Below, piece by piece: positions 24,043 to 36,700 of a DNA stretch of 64,000 bases. Both the position numbers and the translations under genes were made by a program. Origin of the DNA: Eretmocerus hayati (Eukaryota > Arthropoda > Insecta > Hymenoptera > Aphelinidae); the NCBI GenBank assembly GCA_029851415.1, contig CM056743.1, forward strand, positions 29,710,405 to 29,774,404. The letters are read 5' to 3'. The notes under the pieces were generated by a model. It was not told the DNA's origin and did not search any database. It saw nothing but the letters and a program-made list of their open reading frames with translations. Within the stretch, counting starts at the first letter, position 1; each line of letters opens with the position of its first letter.

Positions 24043-24438
24043 TGGTCAACCGAGGTTACTTTGAACACTTGTTCGAATCACCGAAATCAGCAAAATAGGG
24101 ATATGCGCAACAAGGGTTCTAATACTAATTTTTTCGATAGTTGCATGCATGGACAACATCACACCAGTGAAGAAGTCTTTCTCAGTTGTTTGTGGCTCCG
24201 AAAAGCAAAAATTTTGAAGCAAAAAAATGTCTTTCTTCGGTATTTTTGCTAAAAAATCATGCTTTCATTCCACACACAGCTGATATAGACTTCTTCACTG
24301 GTGCAAAATGTTGTCCACGCATGCAACTATCAAGCAAATAAGTGCTAGAACCCTTGCACATCCCTATTTCACTGATTTCAAGAACTCAAACGAGTGTTCA
24401 AAGTTACCCCGTCTTTCCAAAGTAACTCCAGTTGACTG
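24043..24438. mobile_element. Foldback MITE
   Basis: The left arm starts TGGTCAACCGAGGTTACTTTG and the right arm ends CAAAGTAACTCCAGTTGACTG. Further mirrored blocks include GATAGTTGCATGC with GCATGCAACTATC, and CCAGTGAAGAAGTCT with AGACTTCTTCACTGG. The centre is near 24225. The frames at 23971-24252 and 24308-24550 come from the two arms. Confidence 0.75.
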
Positions 24439-26158
24439 TCCGTGTTTAGAACGTTCAAGTAGATTGTTGTCGTTTTTCTATCAGAAAATGAGGAAAATTC
24501 TGCTTGAACTAATTTTTCTTAATGATCAATTATTAAAAGACAACAGTTAATTATGCGAGTCTCATCAATTTTATTTCAATTTGAATAGAATTTTTTTTAT
24601 TGAATTGCGGAAATATGAATCTTTTCCTACCTCTTCGATTTTAAATTTCCCAATATCTTCAACATCAGCTTACGCGTAAGTTATTGTTTGTTGGTTGTAA
24701 AAATGAAAAATGAATTTTAGTAATTAAGTCATTTAATATAGTCATATACGAGTAAGGATGTTCAATCCAAAAGCAAAGAGACATCGCAAAAAGATCTTTG
24801 AGAAAATCTTTGATTTGATCCAGTTTATTCTCATTAATCGACTTGTTACGATTGACTGTAACAAGCTGTTGAAAAGCCCGCATTGCGAAAAAAGATGAGG
24901 ATTCAAAAGGGAATGAAAAAGGGTGAAGAGGATAAGTATAGACATTGATTTTTCGTCCCTGTACGCCTCATCTTCTCCGCAATCATCTCCATTCGTAACA
25001 TTCGACGAGTTTGAATTGTATGGCGTCGTTACATTCATTTCAAATCTAGTACCAGCTGTGTATCGACACTCAAAATCGCGTACATATATATACAAGGTAT
25101 TTTTCCATTGTCACAATGATCGCCAATTTCGTATCACTTAAAATGTCTATAGGGAACAATTTAGAGTTTACTTTGCTTAGTTGAGTGCAAAAGTCGGTCA
25201 ACCGTCGTCGAATGAATGATTTTTTTAATGTCGCTCGTTGATATGAAATAGCGCACCGGTGCCTATCTATGAGTATCTATCACATACGGGCATACAATGT
25301 CACAGTCATTCACCTCTCACTTTTTGTTACTCCACAAACACTCAAGTATCAGTGTCAAGTTGGTATCGGTGCAACGGCCTCGAGACACTTTTAACGGAAA
25401 AATGTAAATCTTCTCGTGTTGGCAACTTGACACATCATCACGTCTCATCGCAATATATTCAAGCCAATCTCTCAAAAAATCTGAACATGATTCAATCCTA
25501 TCTTAATTATTATCTTTTATACAAATTAATGAGTTTAATATTTTACTCTTTTTTTCCATTCAATCGTACTCTAATTCCGTTGTTGCATGTGTTCACTTTA
25601 AAATTTGATCTCACTGTTCAGAATATTATTATATATGTCGATAATACTTGATGCACATATATGGGTATATCACTATAGTGATATTATATCTTAGATAACT
25701 GTGATAATGCGTCGATTTGATGTGAAAAATAGATAGCATCAATTCTTTTCGAAAATTTTGTTATATAATCGAGCCAAAAATGTATTTAATTATTTTTTTT
25801 TTTTCATTATAATTATTACGCGAGTAACGAGGAGAGCACAAAGAAAGAGGCGGATAGTAGACACGAGGTAGTTTTTAAAATGTTACATTCGAGAGAAGAT
25901 ATATAATCAAGAGCAGCGCATTTTTGTAGCCTTTGTACTACTCAATTAGTTTTTCCCGTGTATAACACTTTTATAACGTCTAGTTGTCGAAGCTATTGAT
26001 GCACTCCTTTTCAATGTATACATCGTGCACATTGTGCCTACATCTTTTGTGATAAAGAGAAAAAATTCAATTCTGTCTACATGAAGCTCTATGAAGCCCA
26101 TATGTACCCATAGTTCATTTATCGAATAACGATCTCCTCAGCTGCACTCGTTATATTA
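24439..26158. other. Noncoding
   Basis: AT-rich, no supported gene. Overlapping frames at 24665-25141 and 25259-25651 lack splice context and resemblance to known families. Confidence 0.5.
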
Positions 26159-27597
26159 GAGTAGTTCCGCCCGAAACAGACCTACGAAAAAGGGTCATGT
26201 CTTGAATTTTTTTCTTGACTTTTTCATTCGATTCTATGGTACAAAATATGAACTTTTTTCACTACCTAAGGGGCCCCAAAAAAATTTTACAGGTACCTTC
26301 AACGTACATTACTTCATCCGTTTGAATTATTTTCAACAAAAAAGTTAAAAGTTAGGGTATTTTTTTCAATAAAATAAATTTTTCTCGGATTCGTTCAAAG
26401 ATACAGAAATGCGGTTTGCGGCATTCGAAAGGTTTTTGAAAAACCTATCGAAATCGGTCTTGTAAAGGTGATTTTGATGTCTTGGGTGATTTTATCGGGC
26501 AGAAGAGTGAAAAACATAGAAGATTGAATTTCTCGAAACCCAATTTTTTAAAATTTTGAAAATTTGACATGTTATGTAAAATGTTGTGTTCTTTCAGGAA
26601 AAAATAATCCCGAATTCCTCTTTTGCGTTCTGAACCCTATTTTTGCCAATTATCACAAATCCATTTTCCACGCTTTTGGAAATCGTATGTTTTCTGCGCA
26701 TGCGCAGAAATTTGGATCCTTGAAACCAATTCCATTAGAAAATTTCCTTCAAATTGACTACCTGCCGAAGTCAATTTCATGCATTTGAACCGAATCTACA
26801 ACGTATGAAAGATGAGCCTCCAGTTCGAGTTCGACACGTCGCGTCGATGGGCGCCATCGAGCTGGAGCTGGCGTGGATTTTCCTTACTGCTGTCTCCAGT
26901 ACCTCCGACCCAGCTCTGAGGAACTATCAAGATTCAGTGGTCTTTTGAACGTTGTAACTCTGTCTCAAATGCATGGAATTGACTTCGGCAGGTGGTTATT
27001 TTGAAGGAAATTTTCTTGGCTTTCCAATGGAATTGGTTTCAAGGATCCAAGTTTCTGCACATGCGCAGGAAACAGACGATTTCCAAAAGCCTCGAAAATG
27101 GATTTGTGATAGTTGGCAAAAATAGGCGTTAGAACGCAAAAAAGGAATTGGGGACTATTTTTTTCTGAAAGAACACAAAATTTCACATAAAATATCAAAT
27201 TTTCAGAGTTTTAAAAAATTGGGTTCTCGAGAAATTTAATCTCCTATGTTTTTCACTTTTTTCCCCGATAAAATCACCTAAGACATCAAAATCGACTACA
27301 CAAGACCGATTTCAATACGTCTTTTGAAGAACCTTTCGAATGCCGCAAACCGCATCTCTGTATCTCTGAACGAATTCGAGAAAAATTCATTTTATTGAAA
27401 AAAATACCCTAACATTTCTTGTTGAAAATAATTCAAAAAGATGAAGTAATGTACGTTGAAGGTACCGGGAAAATTTTTTTGGGGCCCCATAGGTAGTGAA
27501 AAGTTCATATTTTGTACCATAGAATCGAATGAAAAAGTCAAGAAAAAAATTTAAGACATGACCCTTTTTCGTAGGTCTGTTTCACGCGGAACTACTC
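26159..27597. mobile_element. Large foldback element with ATTA duplication
   Basis: 1,439 bp. The ends GAGTAGTTCCGC and GCGGAACTACTC are inverted; the arms of about 600 bases mirror each other closely (AACAGACCTACGAAAAAGGG with its complement near 27570). ATTA precedes and follows (26155-26158 and 27598-27601). The unique centre is about 26770-26985. The frames at 26564-26788 (+) and 26965-27198 (-) are the same arm sequence read from each side. No transposase. Confidence 0.8.
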
Positions 27598-27601
27598 ATT
27601 A

Positions 27602-28980
27602 GTGATCTCGACTAAAACGAGAGTAAATAAGAAAAAAGCAGAATTGATTCATTGGAGTCATTGACACGCTCTAATTCATATGCCATACAATGTGACATAT
27701 TTTTTGTTCCTTACAAAAAATGAGCATATATTGGCTCTGCTAGCCTAATCAATTCAAATTAACGGCTGTGAAACACCGGGAAATTCTACCCTAACCCAAA
27801 TGGAAGGAGATGCCTTCCGGAAGAAAAGCGTTTGACATCACAGAAAAGTTCGGGAGGGTGTTTTAGGGGTGCCATGGAGTGTGACATGGTTTTCCAGGAC
27901 AAGATGTTCGCCTTGGTTACACCACGATAAACTTGAGCCGGGACTTGCATTTGTGCGTGAATTTACTCCTTCAAATATGAGCTTTCGAATGGTGTGTCGA
28001 GAGAATGCAATATATTTCGTTACACAGCAAGATCATGACCATGAAGGAGGCGGGGTTGAAAAAAGGACAAGCACAAAGCCCTGTTTTTGAGCATAAATTA
28101 ATTCCTAGAGCACGAAAAACATCCAATGTCACCACTCAAAACTATCGTCGTAGGTCCTAAATACTGGTGTTCAATGCACCAAATTTTTTCATTGGACCTA
28201 TTTTACATCATTTGAAAATGGCAGCTCAGGACATCAAAATTAACACTTTGCGCGGAATCGCCCATTATTGTGCATCTCTCGGTTGATTAGTTGAGTTCGA
28301 AAGTTTTGCACATGGAATTCATCAAAACTCAATTAGCATTTTATTTGAACTTACATTGATAAACTATCAAGTTGATTTTGCTCATGACTCTCAACAAAGA
28401 GTTCATGAATTTTCTATGAGGAATTTCAAATTTAGGATTTTCTCTCAAAACTATTCAGTCGGTTATTTCACACCATCAGCAATGCATATATTTAGTCACG
28501 GGCGGCAAAGCTCCTATCTCTCGCTCTCGTTCGAGGATACAAATGTTATTTTCTGAAACAAATAGAATATTTTGTGTAACAATTGAGAAAGATTTTTGTA
28601 TTCTGCATAGACTACGAGGTTATGAAATTACTCTCTTCGTCGAACAATATATAGTATACGACAGAGATACATAATCCGTTTCAGAGTTGATCTGAAAACT
28701 AGTTCAGAATCTGCATTTAGGACATTTGCACCTACAGATTTTGCATCTCCCTTTGCGTTTCCTTTTTTTTTTTTGGCGGAGGATTTACTCTGGTATTCAT
28801 TAAATTTGGAAAGCTTTCAGGACAAGAAGGTGTAAAGTTCATCAGTAATACAGAGTTGTGAATTGACGGTTCATATACACTCCGTCTAAACCTCGGTATA
28901 TATCTAACAGGTTGTCTGCCGATCCTTGAAGTTATTAAGAAGTCCTTATTCGATTCGAAAAGTCCTTGAGTCCTTAACAC
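27602..28980. other. Noncoding
   Basis: No credible gene on either strand. A poly-T run near 28765 and a few short frames only. Confidence 0.5.
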
Positions 28981-29111
28981 CCCTGGTAGAAATTCACTTC
29001 GATGTAACACATTAATAGACATAATAAAATGGCTATTTTTGGCCAATTTTTGCTGAAAATGGCCAATTTATGGCTAATAATGTGTTACATTAGGATGAAT
29101 TTCTACCAGGG
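28981..29111. mobile_element. 131-bp palindromic MITE
   Basis: The ends CCCTGGTAGAAATTCACTTC and GAATTTCTACCAGGG are inverted, followed by GATGTAACACATTA mirrored by TAATGTGTTACAT. Short unique centre. Flanking AC/AC might be a 2-bp duplication but is not informative. Confidence 0.75.
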
Positions 29112-29540
29112 ACGGTTTTCAATCTTTGCCAACTCAGATTTGCTTGGAAAATTCTTCCAAAATATTCTATCGTGGTGGTTTACTTCATCGAGGGGGTGAA
29201 CAATGAGCCAAGAAGAATCTAGCTCTGTATAAAGGTGAATTGTGAAGCTCGGTCCTTGAAAATTTGAGATTCGTGTAGTTTAAAATATGATGAGTTAATA
29301 ATATAAATAAGAGATCGATATGTGCATTAAAAATGTTGTATTAGACATTTTATTGAAAATCTGAAAAAAATGTTTACCCGAAACTCCTTGCTCAAAATGA
29401 TTGATTTAGTCCTTAAAAAGTCCCTTATTGGCCCGCAAAAAATCCGGTAAACACCCTGCATCACTACTGAAGATAATTTCAGAAAGTTTGAGAATGGGCA
29501 CAAAAATCTGAATCGACCTTTGGTCATCATTCTAACTAAG
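29112..29540. other. Noncoding spacer
   Basis: No gene seen. Ends ACTAAG directly before the GTAAGT of the next element. Confidence 0.45.
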
Positions 29541-29820
29541 GTAAGTGTACCCAACTTGCCTCTGTACCCAACTTGCCCCCATATGCCGATCTCAGAAATT
29601 AGAACTCGTGGACCTTCCTGTAGAAATGCCTTGAATGATTTCGTAAAGGCAATATCAAACTTGTCTCTGCTCAGCTACTCGTGCATTGGGCATCTCGGGC
29701 CTTTATCTGCTCGTGCATTGGGCTACTCGTACATTTTCCTCAAGGCTGCGCTACCGCATTCGTGGGGCATGGGTGCATCGCAAACGGTGAGCTCCTTCCG
29801 TTTTCACAGTTTGGTATGTA

Positions 29821-32530
29821 GTCCGGCGGCTGCGTAGGTTTCCGTAGGCTTTCGGGTGTCCCCGAATAAACGAAGGTTTTTCCTACGTATTTTGACCCGC
29901 TGAATCCGAATTTCGATGGTGCGAAGTCGAAAAGTCATGCAATAATTTGTTATTAACAAATTATTATAAACAATCAAAAAGTTGCATAAATCGGTCTGAA
30001 AAAATTATTCTCGTATTTTTTGGGCTATTCTGAGTCGAAAAGGTCTCTTGACATTTTTCATGAAAACCCTTAGTTTTCCCGCAAAAAATTCATAAAGTTT
30101 CCAAAAAGTCGAATTTCACGATTTTTGAGAACTTGTAGCGTTGAGTCAAAAAATGTTTTTTTGGCCTACCTTGGCTCAAATTGCTCCTTCAAGTGTCAAC
30201 TTTACTTGGAAAAAGCTCAGAAGCCGGAAAAATGCAACTGGTCTTTTCAGCATCGAAAAGAAGTTGACCTGTTTTCGCGGTCTCTGGTGGCTATCTCCTA
30301 TCACCAATACACTGAGCTATATAGGCGGCCGTGCTCTTCCGGGTGTCCCCAGATGAACGAAAGCTTCTCCCAAGTATTTTCACCCGCTGAGTCCGAATTT
30401 TGATGTTGCAAAGTCGAAAAGTCATGCAATAATTTGTTATTAACAAATTATTATGAACAATCAAAAAGTTGCATAAATCGATGCGATAAATTTTTTGCCT
30501 GTTTTTTGGGCTATTCTAAGCCGAAAAGGTCTCTGCATATTTTCCACGAGAACCCTTAGTTTTTCCGCAGAAATTCCATGAAGTTTCATTCGGAAAAACT
30601 AACTAATTCGAATTCTGCGATTGCGTGGATCTCAGAGAATGAACGAATATTCTAATGACATTTCCCGTGGCTCCAGTTGATGGTTGTGTAAATCCGTACT
30701 TCTGATGAATAAAACGAGATGAAGATTATACAACTGCACTACCGTTCAAATGTCTCAATATACCTGGAAATCAAACTGATGATCTTTAGAAGTGGATATC
30801 TCAGAACCTATTGGTCGTAGAAAGCTCTGCGTGGTCGCACTTTGTAGCTCATATAAAGTACTTTCAAATCTATTTTCTGTATGCCCCGTCCCGCATTTTA
30901 TACCAGAGACACACGAGTCAGAGAAATGACTTTTTTCTCAATTTTCCACCCAAGGTACGAGTGCCTGCAAATTTCGACAAAATCTTCAAGCCCATGAAAA
31001 GACCTTCATGATTCGTTTTTGAACGTCTCTCAAAGTGGTTCTGATATTGAGATATGACGGATTGATCTGCAGGTGTTTTTCTCTCAAAAAGAAACACGAT
31101 AATCCAACAACGTTGAGGGACAGCCCACGTTGGGGCATCTGACCCTCATTTCTGCAGAAGTTTGACTCAACATCGGGATAGCCATCGAAAATGAAGATTA
31201 CCAACCTTGAACTGGGCTGTTTCTCATCATTCTTGGATTATCAAGGGACTTTTGAGAGAAAAACACCCTCACTGAATCAGGTAAATCTCGAAACCAGAAC
31301 CATTTTCAGAGACGTTCAAAAACGAATCTCAAAGGCCTTTTGATGGGCTTGAAGATGTCATTGGTCTCGCAGCGATCCAACAATCTCTCCAAAATTTGCA
31401 GACGTTCGTACCTTGAGTGAAAAATTGCGAAAAAAGTAATTTCTGACTCGTGTGTCTCTGGTATTATATGCAGGACGGGGAACAAAGGGAATAGATTTGA
31501 AAGTGCTTGATATGAGCTACAAAATGCGACCACGCAGAGCTTTCTACGACCAATAGGTTCTGAGATATCCACTTCTAAAGATCATCAGTTTGATTTCCAG
31601 GTATATTGAGACATTTGAACGGTAGTGTAGTTGTATAATCTTCATCTCGTTTTATTCATCAGAAGTATGGATTTACACAACCATCAACTGGAGCCACGGG
31701 AAATGTCATCAGAATATTCGTTCATTCTCTGAGATCCACGCAATCGCAGAATTCGAATTTGTTGGAACTTCATGGAATTTCTGCGGAAAAACTAAGGGTT
31801 CTCATGGAAAATATGCAGAGACCTTTTCGGCTTAGAATAGCCCAAAAAACAGGCAAAAAATTTATCGCATCGATTTATGCAACTTTTTGATTGTTCATAA
31901 TAATTTGTTAATAACAAATTATTGCATGACTTTTCGACTCTGCAACATCAAAATTCGGACTCAGCGGGTGAAAATATTTGGGAAAAGCTTTCGTTCATCT
32001 GGGGACACCCGGAAGAGCACGACCGCCTATATAGCTCAGTGTATTGGTGGTAGGAGATAGCCACCAGAGACCGCGAAAACAGGTCAACTTCTTTTCGATG
32101 CTGAAAAGACCAGTTGCATTTTTCCGGCTTCTGAGCTTTTTCCAAGTGAAGTTGACACTTGAAGGAGCAATTTAAGCCAAAGTAGGCCAAAAAAGGATTT
32201 TTTGACTCAACGCTACAAGCTCTCAAAAATTGTGAAATTCGACTTTTTGGAAACTTTATGAATTTTTTGCGGGAAAACTAAGGGTTTTCATGAAAAATGT
32301 CAAGAGACCTTTTCGACTCATAATAGTTCAAAAAATACGAGAATAATTTTTTCAGACCGATTTATGCAACTTTTTGATTGTTTATAATAATTTGTTAATA
32401 ACAAATTATTGCATGACTTTCCGACTTCGCACCATCGAAATTCGGATTCAGCGGGTCAAAATACGTAGGAAAAACCTTCGTTTATTCGGGGACACCCGAA
32501 AGCCTACGGAAACCTACGCAGCCGCCGGAC
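29821..32530. mobile_element. 2.7-kb foldback element with TA duplication
   Basis: The ends GTCCGGCGGCTGCGTAGG and CCTACGCAGCCGCCGGAC are mirrored, with TA at 29819-29820 and 32531-32532. The arms of about 910 bases are nearly identical mirrors throughout (TTGTTATTAACAAATTATTA occurs in both). The original centre reads about ATACAAC-TA-GTTGTAT and was later hit by the 30737-31627 element. The frames at 30125-30403 (+) and 31948-32226 (-) are the same arm sequence; they are not genes. Confidence 0.85.
30737..31627. mobile_element. Tc1-like foldback, second member of the 9790-11676 family
   Basis: The left end CACTACCGTTCAAATGTCTC and right end GAGACATTTGAACGGTAGTG are mirrored; the next block, ATCAAACTGATGATC, matches the 9790 element. 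TA follows at 31628-31629; the left flank is TG, so one side has mutated. 891 bp, centred near 31180, inserted exactly at the middle of the 29821-32530 palindrome. Confidence 0.8.
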
Positions 32531-33540
32531 TAATGGGCGCACGAGATGTCCCCGGTGTTTCCACATTCTGCTTAGAGTCGCCTGATTTTTTTTTCTTTGC
32601 ATTAAACACCTTTGGCTTGCTTGTAGGCCTGATGCCGGACTTGTATAAACCGGCTGGCAGCCTCTCTAGATCTCTCGTAGTTTTCTCCGCATGAAGACGT
32701 ACTCTCGTGTGCTCTTCAATAAAGAGCAGAATATATTTTAATCACAATTCTCGTTAATCCCGGTCCTCCTCTGCCTTACAACACTTCCCGCATATTTTTT
32801 TTACGTTTGTTATGTTGAAATATGAGAAAATACGTAGTTTTCATCGACCCCGGATCATTTCTGCGTTCTCCAGAAAATATAAAGTGAGTTTTCCATTTTT
32901 CGTGTTTGCACGGCTAAGAAATCACCGAGGAAATCACGTTCACTAAAACCGGTGCCAATTTATTTTTATTCGAACAATCTTGACGTACGTTAGCGCATTC
33001 GATTCCTTGTCTCAAGACCCTCAAAATCCGCTCTTTCGAGTTGCAGAACTCTGATTTGGAGCGATTTTATGTACAAAACACGGAGATTATTTGAGAATCT
33101 AGAAGGCCGACAAATGAGCGTACCCAACATGCCCCCATATGGTTATCTCGGGAAGGCGTGCAGTATGACTTTTTTACCACTCAGAACGTGTTTATCACGT
33201 CAAAAGAGGTCGGAAACGATGGCTTGGGCCAGCTCAAAGCTACAAATGTCGCTGCACGGTGATCAAAACGGATCAAAGCGATTTTATTCACTTCATCGCC
33301 TATTTACATTGTTTTAAATGATGGGGGCAAGTTGGGTACACACTTTTGTAAACTCTCAAAAATCACCTTTTGGGAGAATTCAAACAGTTTGGCTCCAGCT
33401 CATTCAAATTGGACGTATCTTAGCTCATTTTAATGGTCTTGAGAAAAGCTTTAAAATGAGCTAAAGTACGTTGGAAAATATCGAGATTAGACAGAATTAT
33501 TAAGAAAATGGCTTAATGGGGGCAAGTTGGGTACACTTAC

Positions 33541-36500
33541 GTTACTTTATTTTATTGTTTTATATCACATCACGTACGCAATCATCAAAGACTTGAAATA
33601 TAATAGTAGTTCTCGAAAATCACTTATTCTAACGTTTTTTTTTTCTGTTGGAATCGAACGATCAATAATAAAGCGCCACATGATCCATGAATCACTATTA
33701 GTTGTTGGCTATTATAGATCTCCATGTGCGTGTATATCACACTCACGTAAATTGCTAATAAAGATAAGCCATTTATCTCTTTCGTATGTACTTATATTGA
33801 GTCATTAATCTAATATATTTATCATGTTGATACCTTGTAACTCTATTCATTTGACACGAAAAAAAAAAAAAAACAGTAGTAACACATTGTAGTTATCATT
33901 CATGACATGACGATGAAAATTTTTAAATAAAGGATCTTCTATATACGGCGGCAAAAAGGTGATCCTTAATCATCATCAGCGTTTCCAACTTGATCGTCAA
34001 CCCTCTTACACCATAACCCACAACATACATATTAAAACGATCTTGAATAAGCGTTTTTAATATTAAGTGTCTCAAGTGAGCTTCATGCATATATTTTTTC
34101 TCTCTCATCAACAAGGATCACGGCATATACATATACTTACCGCAGTACTTGTGCTATATAACCGTCTAATAATAATACTGCTTCGCTTCGTCATTAATTC
34201 TCTTATCTCGGATATCATACTTCAAAATCTTCGTGGTGTATTAATGCTCTATGAGAAAAGTAATAAATTTTTTACTACAGAAGAATTTATTCAACTCTCA
34301 CTTATACTTTGAATTTAAAATGCGAAATTATCTATTTATAATATATACTTTTGCGTATCCCTCAAATTTTTGCGAATTACAGTACATATCTGTATATGAC
34401 GGCAAGTTTTCTCCTTCGTTGGGCAATATGAGCGAATCATAACGCACATATAAAATAAAATGCGTAAAATTTTACAAGGTTCGCAGCTTTTCGGGGATTG
34501 CATAGGATGAAGATTTTGTTGGTTATTGAGAGTGCGAATATAGAAAACGAGAAATTTTTATGCATAACAGCTCGATTATGAGTAGAAATATACATCTGTT
34601 CAGTTTGTGGTGATGGTATATTTAAAGATGTTGAATTGCGAGGATAACCCGAGGTGGTTTTCGTTCTTATAATTTGCATTGCGTAATTGCGGTTTAAGTA
34701 TTAGCATAAGCCAAAAGGAAAAGAAGGTAAGAATTATGCAGTTGTTGAGGTTATGTTCACTTGATCTTAATGCACTTGCATCTTTGCGAGGTTGATTAAT
34801 ACTTTTTCTTCTTCTTCTTCAAAAAATTGGCTATATCTTTCTGCTATAGTGCAGATGTGATTTTAGCCATAACACAAATAAGCCTTGTATTATCTGAAAC
34901 TGTAGTGGTTGATTAATACTCACTGGGATACCTGGGATTATTATTTAAGTCATCGACTAAATTTGAAAAATATTTATAGCACTCTAACCTAAAAATCGCA
35001 ACTTTGAACATGATTCTTGGATTTTCGTGCTATAAAATATCATATGAAACTGCGTGCAGATGGATAGTGTCATAATATACTATTTTCGATCCTCATTTAA
35101 ATGATAGCTGCAAAGAGATATAGTTGTCATAAAGTATTTCAGTGTGTTCTGTTTTGTTGTTGTACGTGCGGGTAAATATTAGAACCGAAGGATCTATTTA
35201 TTGATTAGTGATATGTGATGAGTGGGTGTATAACGAGCGAGAAACAGATGACCGGACACATGTATGATTTACTCGTGTCGTCGATTATTGAGTTCATATT
35301 TGATCTTGTATATGTCTATATATGGTTCATAGACGGGCATAGGTGTAATAATACAACGATGCGTGTGAAAGCGATTGATTTTCCTTATCGAGGGAAGAGA
35401 GAGAGTTATATATGCTGCTCCCGTGGGATGTATAATATGTACCTATACATGAAAGAGCAATCGATCTCTTTGGGTACGTACGTTATATTATGGTCCTCGA
35501 GAAGAAGCAAGATGTGTATACATATATCTGTACGACGATTGATTATCGTAGTTATAAGTCATTGATTGGTAGATTGAGTGATTTATCAATTTTTTCTTTG
35601 CTTTCTTTCAACTCTACTATTGGCTCTGCAATTATAGCAAAAATCAACACTACATTCCATCATTGTATAATGGTATATTTGGATCGTGTAATAATTAATT
35701 CATTTCACATTTTTTTCTGTTTAATCGAGATTTTTAGTAATTTTACAGTAAGGAAATGCCTTTTTAGCTTGGCTGAATATGACACTAATTTTTGAGGTAA
35801 TTGGTGTTTGTGGAAAATGATGGATTGTCTGTAAAGAGTGAAACTTCTACCGTGTACAAAGAAATGTAATTATGGTAGTGATGAATCTTTTCAGAATTGA
35901 GAAATTACTTCATTTGTGCATCTAGAATAGCTCAAGGCTCATCTGCTGGTTGGCAATTATAAATGACAATATTCGCTGAGACTCGAGAGTTTTGAAGACG
36001 AAAGTGTACAATTTCGTTTTGGAAGTAATTCTCTAGAGAGGGAAAAGTGTCTCTTCACTTTGATAGCATTCTGAAGTTATGATGTGTTCTATGTACCTAA
36101 TGCCGTATGTTCAAATTAGGACTTCGTCTAAGTTTGATGAAGGTATATATGAGTATGCTAATTATTCTTGCTCGCCTGTGTAGAATTCTGATGTTGAGTT
36201 TAATATAAATTTACCGGCGTACAAGATAGTACCTACTTACTACTAATTATTTTGTAAAATCAGACGTTTTTCAAACTTTTGATCGATTACTGAATCGGTC
36301 TTCTCTGTTAGGTGATCCTATTGATACCGAACATAACCTCCAAAAAATTATTCATCGCAAGCATGTCAAAAAGCTCAAAAATTTTCATTGATTGACCTTT
36401 CGCTGAACTCCAAACATAAACAATGTATTTTTGAGTAAAACTCTTGCATAATATTCAAACAATACCGATCAATTGATTCAAGTAAAAAATTTGAGATGAT

Positions 36501-36700
36501 GATATCAAACATTAGGATAATCTTTTACTCAAGGATAACTTCTAAAAATTACTTTTTAAAATGTTGCAAAAAAGCATACTCATCAAATTTAATGTAATTA
36601 ATGCATTTATAGATCATCATGGGGCCCTTGTCTTCTTGTTACAAGAACCTCTGTAAGCAGTAGACTTCACTCGAAACTTCGCTTACCAAGTTCAATCTCG
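33541..36700. other. Noncoding
   Basis: No credible gene. A poly-A run lies near 33860-33873. Frames such as 35215-35565 lack any family resemblance or splice context. If the long-intron model for the 14.3-kb promoter is right, this is intron. Confidence 0.5.

Larger units (their letters stand above)
29619..32783. mobile_element. Solo LTR with 5-bp duplication, split by a foldback
   Basis: It begins TGTAGAAATGCC and ends CCTTACAACA (TG...CA). CTTCC flanks both sides (29614-29618 and 32784-32788). The element itself is about 453 bp (29619-29818 plus 32533-32783 and the split TA) and includes AATAAA near 32720, as expected of an LTR poly-A signal. The empty site is visible in copy 1 near 12110. 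No internal retrotransposon genes, so it is a solo LTR. Lineage (gypsy or Bel/Pao) not decided. Confidence 0.7.
29541..33540. mobile_element. TIR element of the CCCAACATGCCCC family, copy 2 (outermost of a four-level nest)
   Basis: The left end GTAAGTGTACCCAACTTGCC and right end GGCAAGTTGGGTACACTTAC are perfect 20-bp inverted repeats. An inner inward-facing pair lies at 33121-33140 (CCCAACATGCCCCCATATGG) and 33317-33336. Its own sequence is 29541-29618 plus 32789-33540, about 830 bp; the rest is later insertions. The 32790-33160 part matches copy 1 at 12085-12500. Noncoding. Confidence 0.75.

Noticed and set aside
26564..27198. Similar 74- and 77-codon frames on opposite strands
   Set aside because: Mirror products of the 26159-27597 foldback arms.
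30125..32226. Two nearly identical 92-codon frames on opposite strands
   Set aside because: Mirror products of the 29821-32530 foldback arms.
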